Shown: positions 46,506 through 64,000 of the stretch, piece after piece
Position numbering within the stretch: the first letter of the stretch is position 1
How the letters are laid out: each line of letters opens with the position of its first letter
Assembly: GCF_032362555.1 (NCBI RefSeq)
Contig: NC_083519.1
Span: 7,519,501-7,583,500, forward strand
Length of the DNA stretch: 64,000 nucleotides
Source of the DNA: Amyelois transitella
Taxonomy: Eukaryota > Arthropoda > Insecta > Lepidoptera > Pyralidae
Direction of reading: 5' to 3'
Program-made: the position numbers and the translations under genes
Notes under the pieces: generated by a model
The model's database searches: none
Seen by the model: only the letters and a program-made list of their open reading frames with translations
Told to the model about the DNA's origin: nothing

Positions 46506-48903
46506 ATGGCATCCGGATCCAAAAATGATATTGTAAACAGACTGCTAAATGTGAGACTCGACGATGGAGCTGGAGGAGACGAGATGCCACCACAAAACAT
46601 GTTACCATCGAACCAACACGCTCGGCAAAACAATAATTCCCAAGAAGAAGACAACGGGCAGGCCCCAGAACCTGTGGCTTCTTCGTCCGCTATAGAGAAT
46701 CTCCAGCCAACCAACAATACAGGAGGCAGACTACACAACTGGCAAGCTACGAAGACAACAGTAAAAGAGAGGTTATCATTCCTGTTTAACAATGAAATAC
46801 TTTGTGATGTTCATTTCATAGTTGGTAAAGAAGCCAACCAGCAAGTCATACCAGCCCATAAGTTTGTTTTATCCGTGGGCAGCGCCGTCTTCGATGCCAT
46901 GTTTAATGGTGTACTTGCCACAAAATCTGATGAAGTGGAGTTGCCCGATGTGGAGCCTGCAGCATTCCTTCATCTACTGAAGTTCCTGTATTCAGACGAA
47001 GTAAGGATTGGGCCAGAGAGTGTTATGACTACACTTTATACAGCAAAGAAATATGCTGTAGCAGCATTAGAAGAACATTGTGTGGACTTCTTGAAGAGTA
47101 ACCTAGGCACAGATAATGCCTTTTTACTGTTGACACAAGCCAGATTGTTTGATGAGCCACAGTTAGCCGCTCTTTGCTTGGAGATGATAGACAAGAACAC
47201 AGCAGATGCATTAAATGCAGAAGGATTCACTGATATAGACCAGGACACTTTAAATGCTGTACTAGAAAGGTGAGTGAAAATGATCTAATAATCAGTGTTG
47301 ATAAGTTATTTGAAGTTTATTTAGCTAAAAGTGCCTCAAATATAAAGCTACAATTTTTTTTTTCTAAAAAATTATGTATATTTTACTATATGACAATAAA
47401 TTTATATCATTAATAACAAATTTTTTTTCACTAACTTGTCAATATATTTTCAGGGACACATTAAGAATTAGAGAGGCAAAAATTTTCTCAGCTGTACTAC
47501 GTTGGTCGGAAGCAGAGTGTTTAAGACGACAACTGCTTGTTACCCCGGCCACACAACGCATGGTGTTGGGGCGGGCATTCAATGCCATTCGGTTTCCTCT
47601 CATGTCTGTAGAGGAGTTTGCAATGGGACCTGCCCAAAGTGGCTTGCTTGATGACCGAGAAATAGTCCAATTGTTCCTATATTTTACTGTCAACCCAAAA
47701 CCAAATGTTGGTTTTTTAGACACTCCTCGTTGTTGTATGACTGGTAAAGAGTTGACAGTGAACCGGTTTCCCCAGACAGAATCACGGTGGGGCTATAGCG
47801 GCACTACAGACAGAATTAGGTTTACTGTTGATCAGAGGATTTTCGTTGTTGGTTTTGGACTATATGGATCATATTTCGGGCCCACAGAGTATGAAGTTCA
47901 TTTACAGGTTTGTATTATTTTATGTACTTAATTATTAGTTCACCAATTATTATTAAAGTATTTTTTATGTAAGTTTTATTATGGAAACATTATTTTGATA
48001 AAAGAATGTATTATGTTGTTTGAAATTTTTCTTTTACACATACAGAATTTTACATACATATAGTAACATCTTTATTCCTTTCTGAGTAGACAGAGCCAAC
48101 AGTCTTGAAAAGACTAAAGAGCCACATTAAGCTTTACAGCTTTATGATAAAATTGTGATTCAAATAGTGACAGGTGGCAGTCTTTTTAAGACCATTGGCT
48201 TTGTCTACCCCACAAGGGATATAGACGTGATATATGTATGGTTCATTTTTAAATTGCTGGAAACCACATGGTGTTAGTACTACAGGATTCTTGTAATTTA
48301 AATCATTATTATGTTTTAGATAATCCACCTAGCTACGAAGAAGGTGTGTGGTTCCAACACAACAACGTTTTGTTGTGATGGCACCGATGACACCTTCCGG
48401 GCCATGTTCAAGGAACCAGTAGAAATACTGCCTAATACCTCATACATTGCTAGTGCTAAATTAAAGGTAACTCTCACTTTTTTTATGTTATTATGGTTAC
48501 ATTTTCCTATTGTTTCAACAGTAAGTTAAATACACTGTCTGTTTGACAATTTGCATTCCATTTAGTGTATCTGAATGAACAACGAATGAACTACATATTT
48601 CATTTGGATAAATATAAAATAATATTTCTGGTTTTTGAGGTCAACAAATATATAACCTACTTTATCTCATTTGCATTTATCTTTCCATTTTAGATTTATT
48701 TATCATAATAGAAATCATAATAACTAAATACTTCTAACTTTCAGGGCACTGATTCCTACTACGGCACTAAGGGCCTCCGCCGCGTCACTGTCGACTGCAA
48801 CAACGGAGAGAAGGTAGTTTTCCAATTCTCATATGCTGCCGGCAACAACAATGGTACCTCCGTGGAGGATGGGCAGATCCCGGCTATCATATTCTATATT
48901 TAA
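46506..48903 (+). CDS. BTB-BACK-PHR protein (BTBD6/lute type)
   Basis: The model is join(46506..47269,47454..47907,48320..48466,48745..48903): 507 residues with all phases closing. After a polar, Asn/Gln-rich N-terminus (1-75), residues about 88-200 form the BTB/POZ fold (LCDVHFIVG at 99-107, [18 protein letters not shown] at 116-133). A BACK domain follows (about 205-310, with FLKSNLG and WSEAEC), then a C-terminal PHR domain (about 360-507, with [23 protein letters not shown] and a YYGTKG loop). BTBD1/2/3/6 proteins with this order are substrate adaptors for Cullin-3 ubiquitin ligases; the Drosophila relative is lute. Cul3 binding here is inferred from family. The start is the first in-frame ATG with a purine at -3 (ATTATGG). 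Confidence 0.95.
48052..48240. repeat. Inverted pair of SINE ends in a BTBD6 intron
   Basis: 48052-48173 is a minus-strand copy of the (TATG)n SINE end (GTAGACAGAGCCAACAGTC, ending TTCAAATAGTGACAGG). 48176-48240 is a plus-strand copy of the same end (CCATTGGCTTTGTCTACCCC, GGGATATAGACGTGATATA). The two arms, about 60 bases each, face one another across about 55 bases. Confidence 0.8.
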
Positions 48904-48904
48904 A

Positions 48905-48910
48905 AATAAA
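48905..48910 (+). terminator. BTBD6 polyadenylation signal candidate
   Basis: AATAAA starts two bases after the TAA stop codon. If used, the 3' UTR would be only about 20-30 bases, so a downstream signal may be preferred. Confidence 0.35.
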
Positions 48911-51900
48911 ACATGCACAGATAATTAAGGTCTTTTGAATCTGTAGAAGTTGAGAGTTCTAAAGTTGAATTTACAGTATCCACTACTTTCACGAAAATAA
49001 TAAAAAGGGAAAAGTTAACATCCTTATTTTGTTCCATCATATAGTTATTATGCGATTGCCAATTTTTCTTCAACAGAACGAAAAGCGATAAAATTAAACT
49101 CCTTTTAATAATTAATAACATGATTTAAATAATTCTAGGATATTTCTTTCTGAAAAACCAACAAATATAAGGCTATCTCACAAAAGTACCTGCAAATATC
49201 TAGTCTGCCTCAAGGTTCATTACAAGAGATCTGAGTTTTTGCTCTAGAAATGGGCTAGTAATCTAAATCCAGAAATAATGTTTTTCTAAAAATTTTCGAG
49301 AATATAGTGGATTAATATGTTATATTTTGTTTTAGTTTTAAATTAATTCTAGAAAAGTAAGCTCTGTGTAAGTTAAAATTTCTACTTTTTGCAAGAATAA
49401 AAATTAAAACTAACTTAAATTCTTTGTTAGATATAGGTACCTATCACAAGTGAAATTATCGATAATTATGGGAATTAAAATTCTTTCATAAATAAATTTA
49501 GGCATGACAAACCAAACAAGAACGTCATTGTCACAACTTGTTAACTAAACTCGACATTGAAAATATCCATCATCTCAATAATGTGAGCTGATCTGTGCAC
49601 AAAATATTAAAGTCGCAACAATACTGGACAGATTCCCAAGCAAGTTGATAAATTTTTAATTTTTTCATGTTCTTGAATACAAGGTCTTTACGGCAGTTCT
49701 TTATTCTTTAATTCAATAATGTGTCAATTTCTATAATCTACGAAATATGAGTATGATACTTTGAGTTTTTGCGGTGTAATTTACGAAACCGCGCTTGGTT
49801 TCCGAATTATACGGTTTTCTCATAGCTGAAACGTAAAAAACATAGTACATACAGGTCGAGATGGATTTTTGTATTTCAACGGTTGGATGTAATTTAATTT
49901 ATTTTGAAACCTTACTGCTCCCAGGGCAACTTACTTTGTCCAAATTCGTTTCATTATCAATAAAAACAAAAACTTTATGAAATCGATTAGCCATATTACT
50001 CGTATTTGAGTTCCGTCGCGGCGTTGTAGGCATGTTTGTCAGTTTTAATGCGACTTTGTAGACTAGACACTTCAACTAAATATTATTCCTGAAACCGTGA
50101 TGTTACACATATCATATTATCTTAATATATAAATTTGTAGCAAAACTGCTTTCTTTCATTAGCTTTTAGAATTTTTGGAGCCGTTTGGTAATTTTTAATA
50201 TGAAAGACAACAGATATCAGCACTGTCATTGGTCAACGATTTGACAAAATAGTTTTCAAAACTTTATATTTTTTCAAAACAACACACTCTAAATCGCTGT
50301 CTGACTGATTGACTAACATATCAACGAACAGTTCAGACCACCTTTTGAGATTTAATAATTTGCATGTAGGTAGGTTATGTGGTGTAGGGGTGCATTAGGA
50401 CAGAATTTCTACCTACTAAACCTATTAGGCATGCTTTAGGTTTTTTGCAGTAGATGCTCCTTTTTTTAAAAAATAATATTCTTTAAATAAATAATATAAA
50501 TATTTTTTAAATAATAAAAATTTAACTAAACCTGGACTTGTAAGTCTTTTCAAGACAGTTTGCTTAGTCTACCCCGCGAAGGATATAGACGTGATAATAT
50601 GTATGAAAATTTCAATTAACCATCTAAGGATTTGATTATGTCAATCAATGTTAAAATTATATTTTACAAGTACCTATTAATCATGATGCAAGCAATTTTA
50701 TTATGTAAGAAATTGTTCAGTAAATATATTCGTTTTTTATTTTTAGGTAGTTATATTTTTAGGTTCACTGCCGTTCAATAGTTTACTGATTGAAAATAAA
50801 TTAATAAGAAACAACATAGCATCAAAACAAAATATAATTTAAATAAATAGAAAGTTAGGAACAATAAATTTAGGATTAATTCTGTGTTAATAGACTTAAG
50901 TAATATACTTAGGTAATATAATCTTCAATTTAACACCAGTAAATATTAACAGTACTTATGTTTTACTTGCCAGTTGTTATCTGTTGAAGTTATTTGTTTT
51001 GAACTCTTCGTTAGTAACAGTTTCATCGCCCGAGAACCATAGTCAGTAGCATTACCCCTTAAAATTATTATCATATTGCTTAAAAAATAAATATTTTTCT
51101 AGTGAGGAACTTGTTATATCCTTTCTTATACCATGATAACTTTCTTATGGGCAAATTGTTGTATAATGAGCATTACCTTTTGCCAATATCAATGCCGTCG
51201 GTCAGTGATAAGTACCTCATCTGTAGAAATCGAAATATCATAGAAATTAAAATAGACTAAGTATAGTCCAATTTCTATGATCTCAATACATTACATGAAC
51301 ATTTTCAAATGTTGTCGCTGTAAAATCCAAGAAATTGTATATTGGTCCGGGTAGCGAATTAGGTAGCAATTACCTCTAGGCAGACTGGGGTGTAGGATTG
51401 GTCTCCAGCATTATTTTAGATGAACTGTGACAGATTTACAAAAGAAGTGTGAAGTTAATTCTGACTTTCATTATATTTTTATCGAATAACCAACACAACA
51501 TGCCACGAAGATTCGTGTCCTGATATCTTTCAAATGAAATCATTTTTATTTGTACTGATTTTACATTCATGGAACGTTAATCAGGCCTAAACTGGTAAAG
51601 AAGAAAAAATTAAAATACATCTAGGTTCACGTCCTAATTACGATGATGCATAATGCAAAGGCTTCACTTTTATTAATAATGTGATGACCTTAGGTCGGAA
51701 TAATTGAGACTATATTCCGCTTTTTATCGGTGTGACTGAGGTCGAGGCAAATAATACTAGGAGCCACGGTGTTTCAGGGATTAAACTTGAGTATATTTTT
51801 ATAATACCTAAAAAATCTAGTATGTAAGCTGATTTATTTATCTATTGTCATTTAATACACTTCCGTGCCAAATAAGTATTTGAAAATTTAGCCCAACAAT

Positions 51901-52724
51901 CTAAAAATATTATTTTTTTAATTTAAATGTAACGCCCATTAAAAAAAATGTGTTCGATCAAAATTTTAATTAACTATTGGTTACTTTTCTAGTCAATAAC
52001 TTTTTATTCAAGTAATTGATTTAAGCAGAATGATTTTTAATGCTATATTCAAATTGAATCAAAGGACAAGCTTCAGAAACCGGCTGTCCATAACTAGCAC
52101 TAATTTTCATTTAGCTAATCAATATCAAGCACTTTCCATAGTTTAAAACAATTGTAATAAGGGCAACACAGCGCGTAAGGTAAGTTGCAACGTAAGTTTG
52201 AATCCTAAAACGATTAAACTTAAAGACTTCAAAGGATCTTGCGACTGAAAAATGTCTAAGAACAACCTGACACAATTGAATAAAGCAATATCTTTAAGTT
52301 TAAAGTAATATTAGAAAGTAATATGATTCCACTCATCAACCCACAAATAAGAACACTCCCAATTAAATGAAGTACCTTTTTAATAATCGCTAGGTCATAT
52401 TGTTTCACCGCAGAGCCCGAACGCCCTGATTTTATGGAAATCATTGGCAGTGAATTCTTAAAATGCGTTATTGACTAGCTAAATGAAACTAAGTTTAGGT
52501 TGTTAGTACTTTGCCTTTAAAGGCTTAAAAAATGTACCTCGCCTCCGTGGGTTTACCCGTAAGACCACGGTTTGTATTTTTGTTAAGGAATGGAATAAGC
52601 AGGAATTGAGCTGTGTATGATATCCTAAGCTGTGTATTTTTAAATAAATATTTTGTATAGAGCAAGCGATGTTGGTTTAGATGTCGTCATTAAATTAAAT
52701 AAATTCTTTAAAAAATATACGTGT
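48911..52724. other. Gene-poor AT-rich intergenic stretch
   Basis: I see no coding exon, RNA gene or intact transposon here. A (TATG)n SINE end lies at about 50535-50605 (TCTTTTCAAGACAGTTTGC, then CTACCCCGCGAAGGATATAG). The open frame at 52256-52444 is unsupported. Regulatory DNA of BTBD6 or KATNAL2 may be present but cannot be pointed to. Confidence 0.5.
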
Positions 52725-52730
52725 TTTATT
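52725..52730 (-). terminator. KATNAL2 polyadenylation signal candidate
   Basis: TTTATT on the plus strand (AATAAA on the gene's strand) lies about 180 bases beyond the KATNAL2 stop codon, in a context (GAAAATAAAACACG) typical of insect signals. Confidence 0.45.
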
Positions 52731-52908
52731 TTCACAAGCATGATTTTAAATATTAGTAAAATAAACTTATTAAAAGAGACTTATGAAAAATTATAGACTA
52801 ATGAGGACTCTTGAAATCAAGAAGTAAAAATTTGATTACGAATAAACTGACGCAAATTTCTATTTTAAAGTAACGGAGCAAAAATAGTATTTAACTTGCT
52901 TGTTGGAA

Positions 52909-58443
<5,535 letters not shown>

Positions 58444-58964
58444 TTTCAAGAGTTTTAAATTATTTTCGCGACGCTCAGGAGTGACGTTTATTGACAAAAT
58501 AATGTTGTCAATGTGTTTCCCAGGGGTTGTTTTATTGCGTTGCTATGCAATTCGTCCATGGATGAAACAGGAAATGCACATTCATTTAAGCGGAACGAGT
58601 TTCGAGTTTCGCTTATACTACTTAATTATGCTCTTGCTCGGAAGATTTTTGGCTTTCTGCTTTGTATTACCTCTGTTTTTACTCTGAGGTTTAAGTTTAA
58701 CCCCAGAAACCAATTAAAATTTTAATTTAACTATAAATTTTAAATTATATAATTCGTGTATACAAAACTAAGGTCCCGTCTGTACTTCAATGTTTTTCAA
58801 ATTGGCTTTTATGCTTCAAGTAATATTTTTAAATATGTGCTAATCTTCTTGCATTTATTGGGCGGTGTGGAAACACCTACTGCAAATCCATTTCATAATG
58901 TTTAATTAAAATTTTAATTAATTAAAACTCATTAATTTAAACTACGTACAATGATAGATTAAAA

Positions 58965-59010
58965 TATATCATAGATTAAAATATATCATTGTACGCGCTT
59001 CGATTATTTT
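58965..59010. repeat. Inverted ends around a 17-bp tandem duplication
   Basis: GTACAATGATA and TATCATTGTAC enclose two tandem copies of GATTAAAATATATCATA. It sits in the divergent gap between KATNAL2 and the alkaline phosphatase 3' end, and may be a small fold-back footprint. Confidence 0.6.
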
Positions 59011-59384
59011 TTCCCCGCCAGATTTGCTTTAAAATTTAATGTTGTAATTGTATTCCAAAAATATAGCAGAGCGACTAGGACCTAGTATATTTCGTCAGAA
59101 TAATAACTATTCTGGGGTTATTTTGATATACATAAACATTAACACACACGTTATGTATATGTAGGTATTGTGTATTGTTTTTTTCATTGGTCCGCCACTG
59201 TTTATCCATGAACGACAATAAAATACTTATTTATCAAATTAAACAAAGAAACTTTAGGTATATAGTCACAGCCGTGTAATAATACTATAATCAATAAGAT
59301 AGGATAGGAATAATCTAACAAAAATCAACGAAACCTTGATCTTTTCCTTATAAACCAACAATAACATGTGTAGGTACTTTGTTA

Positions 59385-62325
59385 TCAGAGCAATAAGAAT
59401 TTGATAACACTTGTGAGTATGACCAGAGTAGCGGCCACGTGTATAGTGTTGGCTGCGTTGCATCCTTCTGCTCGTAATCCAGGGCCGATACAGCCAGCGT
59501 ACGCCATGAGATGCGGGATCTGACTCTGCTCGTACAGACCAGTGAAGAGACGGTATTGGGGGCCTCGCGCGAAGATAGCCACATCGTCACCACCGTGAGT
59601 TTCGTCTACGAGGGGCGCTTCAACGTGTGCTTGCCACCTTAACTCTCCTGAAAAACAATTATTTATCAACATTAAGCCAGTAGATCGAAACTAGAGAAAT
59701 CGCTTAATTATTAAAATGGATTCAGACTGTTGACGGAAGAATTTGAATAAACTGTATAATTTAAAATATGTGAGTTGTTACTAACTAAAATTATTATCTT
59801 TTGTGACGTCGTCACGGATGCCGTCGACTTGCTTGCGTGCACCGGGACCGTTGGTATATGAGATTGTCATGTAAGGTACTCCGTCGGTGTCAACGTCATC
59901 AGACAAGCCAGTGATGGGGCTTCCTCGCGCCGTGTATCCGTTAAATGCCATAACGTGAGAATGGTCAGCAGTTACAACAATCAGGGTGTCATCTTCTGGC
60001 AGCATATCTGCGCCTTTTTGAACGGCCTTATCAAACTCAAGTGTTTCATCAAGAGCTAAGTGCACAAAGTTGTCGTGGTGTGCGTGATCTATACGACCAC
60101 CTTCTACAAACAAAAAGAACCCTTTCTCATTGCGCCTCAACATACGGATTGCTATTTCTGTCAACTCTTCAAGTGTAGGCTCTGTAGTTTTATTTGCTTC
60201 TAAGTTGTAATGCAAATGATTGCCCTCAAAGAGTCCTAATAAATATTCAGGTGGGGAGACAAATTGGCTTGCCAATTGTTCTTTGTTCCACACATACGCA
60301 TGTACTAAGCTTTGATTAGCCTTATCCTGCTGCCATTCTTCAATTAGATTGCGGCCGTCTGTTCTTAAGCCTGGTGTGCCTTCTTCGTCTATCATAGTAT
60401 TTGGGATAAACTCTCGTCTTCCACCACCGAGAATAACCTGAAAATCAGTAAAACCATTTGATAAATCTTCCACATAAATACGCCAACAATATATTATGTT
60501 ATGATCTCGAATTTCTTATAAATTAGTAGGTATTATACAAATTTTTAAAACGTGGAATTAGTTGCGACAAAAAAGCCAAATTACCTTGAACTGTTTACCA
60601 GGATTCATCGTAACGAGTTGCTGTGCTATGTCTGGGCATTTTTCAGGGTCTTGATTGTCTAAAGCTATACGAGCATCATTTTCCCAATCTCGATTCGCGA
60701 TCTTAGCATAAGCACCAGAAGGAGACGCATGTGTAATTCGTGTAGTCGTCACTATACCTGTTACAGGAATATTTCGCTTTAGAACATTTTAGATTAAACA
60801 AGATTTTCACTAGCGGAGTCGACTTGGAGTTAACTAGATTCGGTAATCATACTGACAAAAATTTAAATGATGTGAAAACTAAGTTACAATGTAGTCGTAA
60901 GTAAGTACCAATTTAAACAAATACCTAACAATTGTGAGCTAATGTTCAAAAGCAAAAAAAATCGAATCGGACATGGAAGAGTCATTAAATCACTTTTTAT
61001 ATCGGCTATTAAAACTGCATCCAAACTCTCATAAGTATCTTCACCTACCAACATCTTTTCCCTCAGCCAGGGCCCATTCAGCGATAGACTGTACTTTGTT
61101 GGCTTCAATTTGTGACGCCTCGCAGTTTCTTCTGGGGACGGCCGCCGTCACTCCGGTGGTGCCGTAGTTGTTCTTTATGCCGCAGAGGTAGGCAGTCGCC
61201 GTGCATGCAGAGTCAGCAATTTGCTGGTTGACGCAGTAGGTCTAAACATAGACATTTACAACATTAGTGGCTTTAGATCTTTTTTCTGTTTGGCCTAGGT
61301 CTTAAACATTTATCTATATATGTATTTAATATAAAATATAATATAGTTGAGTCTCGAACTTACGTCGAAGCAAACCTTTATCTATGTAAGTAGTCCTATA
61401 TTTATAAAATCGTAGTAAATATCAGTTGTATGTATAATACTCGCATCCATACATATAATAAAACTGTAACTGAACTTTGTCTGTACATTGAAGATATTGA
61501 AGAAAAAAATATATAAGGGGTCTTTTTAGGGTCAATAGAAGCCAAAACAATTTTTTTTAGAATTTTTGTCTGTCAGTCCGTCTGTCTGTCTGTATGTTTG
61601 TACGCGCATTCGCCACAGATATAGTTAGTAACCTGGATTAGAATATACTTTTTATCCTGAAATTCTATCCCAAGGGGATGAAATAGGGGGTCCAAGTTTG
61701 TATGGAACTTCGTAGTTTTTTGTTAGAATTGAAAAATTCTTTTTGCGTTGAATAGACCATTTATCGAGGACGGCTTTAGGCTATATAACATCACGCTGCA
61801 ACTATAAGGAGCAAAGAAATAATGGAAAATGTGAAAATAACGTGGAAAATTATTCATCTTTGAGGGCTTCAATGATGCCCAAAATAACTGTTCCACGCGG
61901 ACGAAGTTGCAGGCACAGCTAGTTTAAAATAAATAAGTGCCTGTTTATAAAAGTAGATATCACTTCGTCGTATAGGTAAAGTACAAAAAGTTTACCTTAA
62001 CTAAACCAATGCCAGGGAAGCTTTCGAAGAACAGTTCCTCTTCTTCCCCAGTCTTGTTTGCATTCTGGCCCTTCAAGGTTCGCGCCGCAGCCAGGGTTTG
62101 CACCGACATGCCGTCTCCCAAGAACATGACGAGATTTCGCGCCACATTTGGATCTGGATCACGCTTGATGCGTTTCTCTATGCCTGCCTTTGCTTCATTG
62201 TACCAATGTTCTATTGTATATTCGGCTGGGTTGATAGGAGGTAAGTTACGCCGTGAAGGCGGCGCGTCGGGGTGCCGAGCGGAGGCCACGGCCAACAAAC
62301 TGAGAAGCAGGACTATCGACGGCAT
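59385..62325 (-). CDS. Membrane-bound alkaline phosphatase, copy A (complete)
   Basis: Model in transcript order: 61996..62325, 61049..61241, 60585..60757, 59786..60437, 59385..59647: 536 residues, all phases closing. A signal peptide ([16 protein letters not shown]) leads the protein. FLGDGMS (D71, metal ligand), the nucleophile segment DSACTATAY (S121), [34 protein letters not shown] and [15 protein letters not shown] supply the expected phosphoryl-transfer and zinc/magnesium residues. The hydrophobic tail ([16 protein letters not shown]) fits a GPI-anchor signal. The predicted role is release of phosphate from monoesters at the outer cell surface, classically the midgut brush border. Such lepidopteran phosphatases are reported as binding sites for Bacillus thuringiensis Cry proteins. 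A near-copy lies directly upstream. Exon 61049-61241 was fixed by phase: the alternative donor four bases further breaks the frame. Confidence 0.96.
61436..61925 (-). repeat. Non-LTR retrotransposon tail in alkaline phosphatase intron 1
   Basis: On the minus strand it begins ACTAGCTGTGCCTGCAACTT, CGTCCGCGTGGAACAG and runs for about 490 bases through ATAGAATTTCAGGATAAAAA to a CAGACAGACAGACGG run. This is the layout of lepidopteran RTE-type 3' regions. There is no coding domain. Confidence 0.65.
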
Positions 62326-62440
62326 TCCTAAGATCTGAACGATAGTACCGTCGTCCTTCCCTATAATACCTTCTCTTTATCCTATCTTATCTCATTAGCA
62401 TATTGATATCGATAGACAAGGTGATAATTTTGCGATTGTT
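62326..62440 (-). promoter_or_regulatory. Probable promoter region of alkaline phosphatase copy A
   Basis: Only 419 bases separate the copy B stop from the copy A start codon, so the copy A promoter must be compact or lie within copy B. On the minus strand the 100 bases before the ATG contain GAGATAAGATAGGATAAAG, two or three GATA-type sites, and TATTATAG. GATA factors drive many insect gut genes; use here is inferred. Confidence 0.3.
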
Positions 62441-62641
62441 AACTTTACATTTTACCGATTTTTTTATAAAAATTCAATTTATTTTCTGATTGAATTAAAC
62501 GCTTTCGGGCAACATTGTTTTTCACTCACATATTTAGGAAAACAAGGTATTTTTTAAAGGAAGAAAACTTTTTTCAACGGTCTTTATTACACAGCAAGTT
62601 AATTAATGCATCGCAAAATCATTATAGGTACATATGATATT

Positions 62642-62647
62642 TTTATT
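62642..62647 (-). terminator. Alkaline phosphatase copy B polyadenylation signal candidate
   Basis: TTTATT on the plus strand (AATAAA on the gene strand) lies about 98 bases after the copy B stop. A second candidate is at 62583-62588. Confidence 0.4.
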
Positions 62648-62744
62648 CTACTATCCCAACAATATATCTACAAAATATTACGAATAAAACGAAAAAAGCT
62701 GTGGAGTGTATACTATCCTATCTATCCTACTATCCTTAAAACTA

Positions 62745-63984
62745 TTAGAGAAATAAGATTTTAACAGCAGTTGTGATCACAATCAAGATGGCGGTCACAT
62801 GAACAGTGTTAGCTCCATTGCAACCTTCTGCCTGTAGTCCAGGGCCGATGCAGGCAGCATACGCCATGAGGTGCGGTATCTGACTTTGCTCATAAAGACC
62901 AGTGAAAAGCCTGTAATGGGGGCCTCGCGCGAAGACCGCCACATCGTCCCCCCCGTGGGTCTCATCTACCAGGGGCACGTCGGCATGTGAACGCCATCTT
63001 AACTGACCTGAAAAATAAATGGTAAAAGTTTATACCTTTCTTAATTTTTAAAATGACTGTACAATACAGTGTGGCCTTAGGAGGTTGGACTAAGCGAAAA
63101 CGCGATTCTAGGCCAATTTGGGGTGAAGTACAACATCGGTGGCTATAGCACCTACGCAATCATATTTTTTAATGTAAATTTTTAGAAATATTTGTTAATC
63201 TTTATTTCACGAAAAGCAGACCACAGATTGCAGCGACAGTCACTTCTGAGAATAGTCAGTTTAAAATTTAAACAGAATTTAGAAGTCATTGCTATTAACG
63301 TAAACTACTACTAATAAGACTTTTTGACTCACCGAAATCACTATCTTCCCTAATGTCATCCCGAATACCATCAACTTGCTTGCGGGCACCTGGACCATTC
63401 GTGTAAGAAAGCGTCATGAACCGCATTCTGTCACTATCAATTTCATCAGATATACCAACTATAGGAGTGCCACGGACTGTGTATCCATTGAACGCTATAA
63501 CATGGGAATGATCGGCTGTCACAACAATCAAAGAATTATCTTCAGGCAATAGTTCTGTCGCTTTTTTAACAGCCTTTTCAAACTCTAATGTTTCATCGAG
63601 AGCAAGGTGCACATAATTATCGTGGTGAGCGTGATCTATACGACCACCTTCTACAAACAAGAAGAATCCTTTCTTGTTTCGACTCAACATACGAATTGCT
63701 AATTCAGTCATCTCCTCGAGAGTGGGTTCTGTATCATTATTTGCTTCTAAAGTGTAGTTCATATGAGTACCCTCAAAGAGACCTAATAAATATTCAGGTG
63801 GGGATTCAAATTGACTTCTCAATTGTTCTGCATTCCACACATAAGCATGTGACAACTTGCGATCAATTTTATCTTGCTGCCAATCATTAATTAGGTTTCG
63901 GCCATCAGTTCTTCTGCCTGGAGTGCCTTCTTCGTCTATCATACTCTCTGGAATGAATTCTCGTCTTCCACCGCCCAGAATAAC
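62745..63984 (-). CDS. Membrane-bound alkaline phosphatase, copy B (3' part only)
   Basis: Two terminal exons are visible: 63333..63984 and 62745..63007, the same lengths (652 and 263 bases) and phases as exons 4 and 5 of copy A. An acceptor at 63985-63986 shows that earlier exons lie beyond the window edge. The visible part has [47 protein letters not shown] and a hydrophobic C-terminal segment ([16 protein letters not shown]) fitting a GPI signal. It differs from copy A at scattered positions throughout, for example R instead of Q after LRW and [11 protein letters not shown] instead of [11 protein letters not shown], so it is a true paralogue, not an assembly repeat. Head-to-tail orientation shows tandem duplication. 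The nucleophile exon is outside the window. Confidence 0.94.
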
Positions 63985-64000
63985 CTTCAAATTAATAATA

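Overview
This window is eukaryotic nuclear DNA from a moth or butterfly (Lepidoptera). Evidence: AT-rich non-coding DNA with GT-AG introns; short tRNA-derived and (TATG)n-tailed retroposons of lepidopteran type; RTE-like tails of the form CCCGCGACTTCGTCCGC; and a tandem pair of membrane-bound alkaline phosphatase genes. Species cannot be fixed from sequence alone. All gene models were built by hand from splice sites and reading-frame continuity; exon phases close exactly in every model reported as complete.

Layout. 1-5.8 kb: non-coding DNA, a decayed Mutator-like (MULE) transposase fragment, and a nearly intact MULE (about 2.8-5.1 kb) with a 464-residue FLYWCH/MULE transposase and long terminal inverted repeats. 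5.9-9.6 kb (+): five-exon monocarboxylate-transporter-family gene, followed by an 82-bp minisatellite that repeats a polyadenylation signal. 10-15 kb: AT-rich gap. 15.0-42.2 kb (-): a complete 31-exon RasGRF gene (PH, coiled coil, IQ, DH, PH, RasGEF-N, CDC25; 1378 codons) whose introns are full of retroposons and MITEs. 42.2-46.5 kb: divergent intergenic region with two long perfect hairpins. 46.5-48.9 kb (+): four-exon BTB-BACK-PHR gene (BTBD6/lute type). 48.9-52.9 kb: gene-poor gap. 52.9-58.4 kb (-): eight-exon katanin p60-like 2 (KATNAL2) gene with one GC-AG intron. 59.4-64 kb (-): one complete alkaline phosphatase gene and the 3' two exons of a second, upstream paralogue cut by the window edge.

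The genes do not form a pathway: this is ordinary linkage of a transporter, a Ras/Rac exchange factor, a ubiquitin-ligase adaptor, a microtubule-severing ATPase and gut-type ectophosphatases. I found no undescribed biological system. The most distinctive observations are about mobile DNA: a 98-bp insert that fuses a SINE tail to a copied piece of RasGRF intron between long target-site duplications, the palindrome-studded ends of the MULE, near-loopless hairpins between RasGRF and BTBD6, and the tandem alkaline phosphatase duplication with identical exon lengths.
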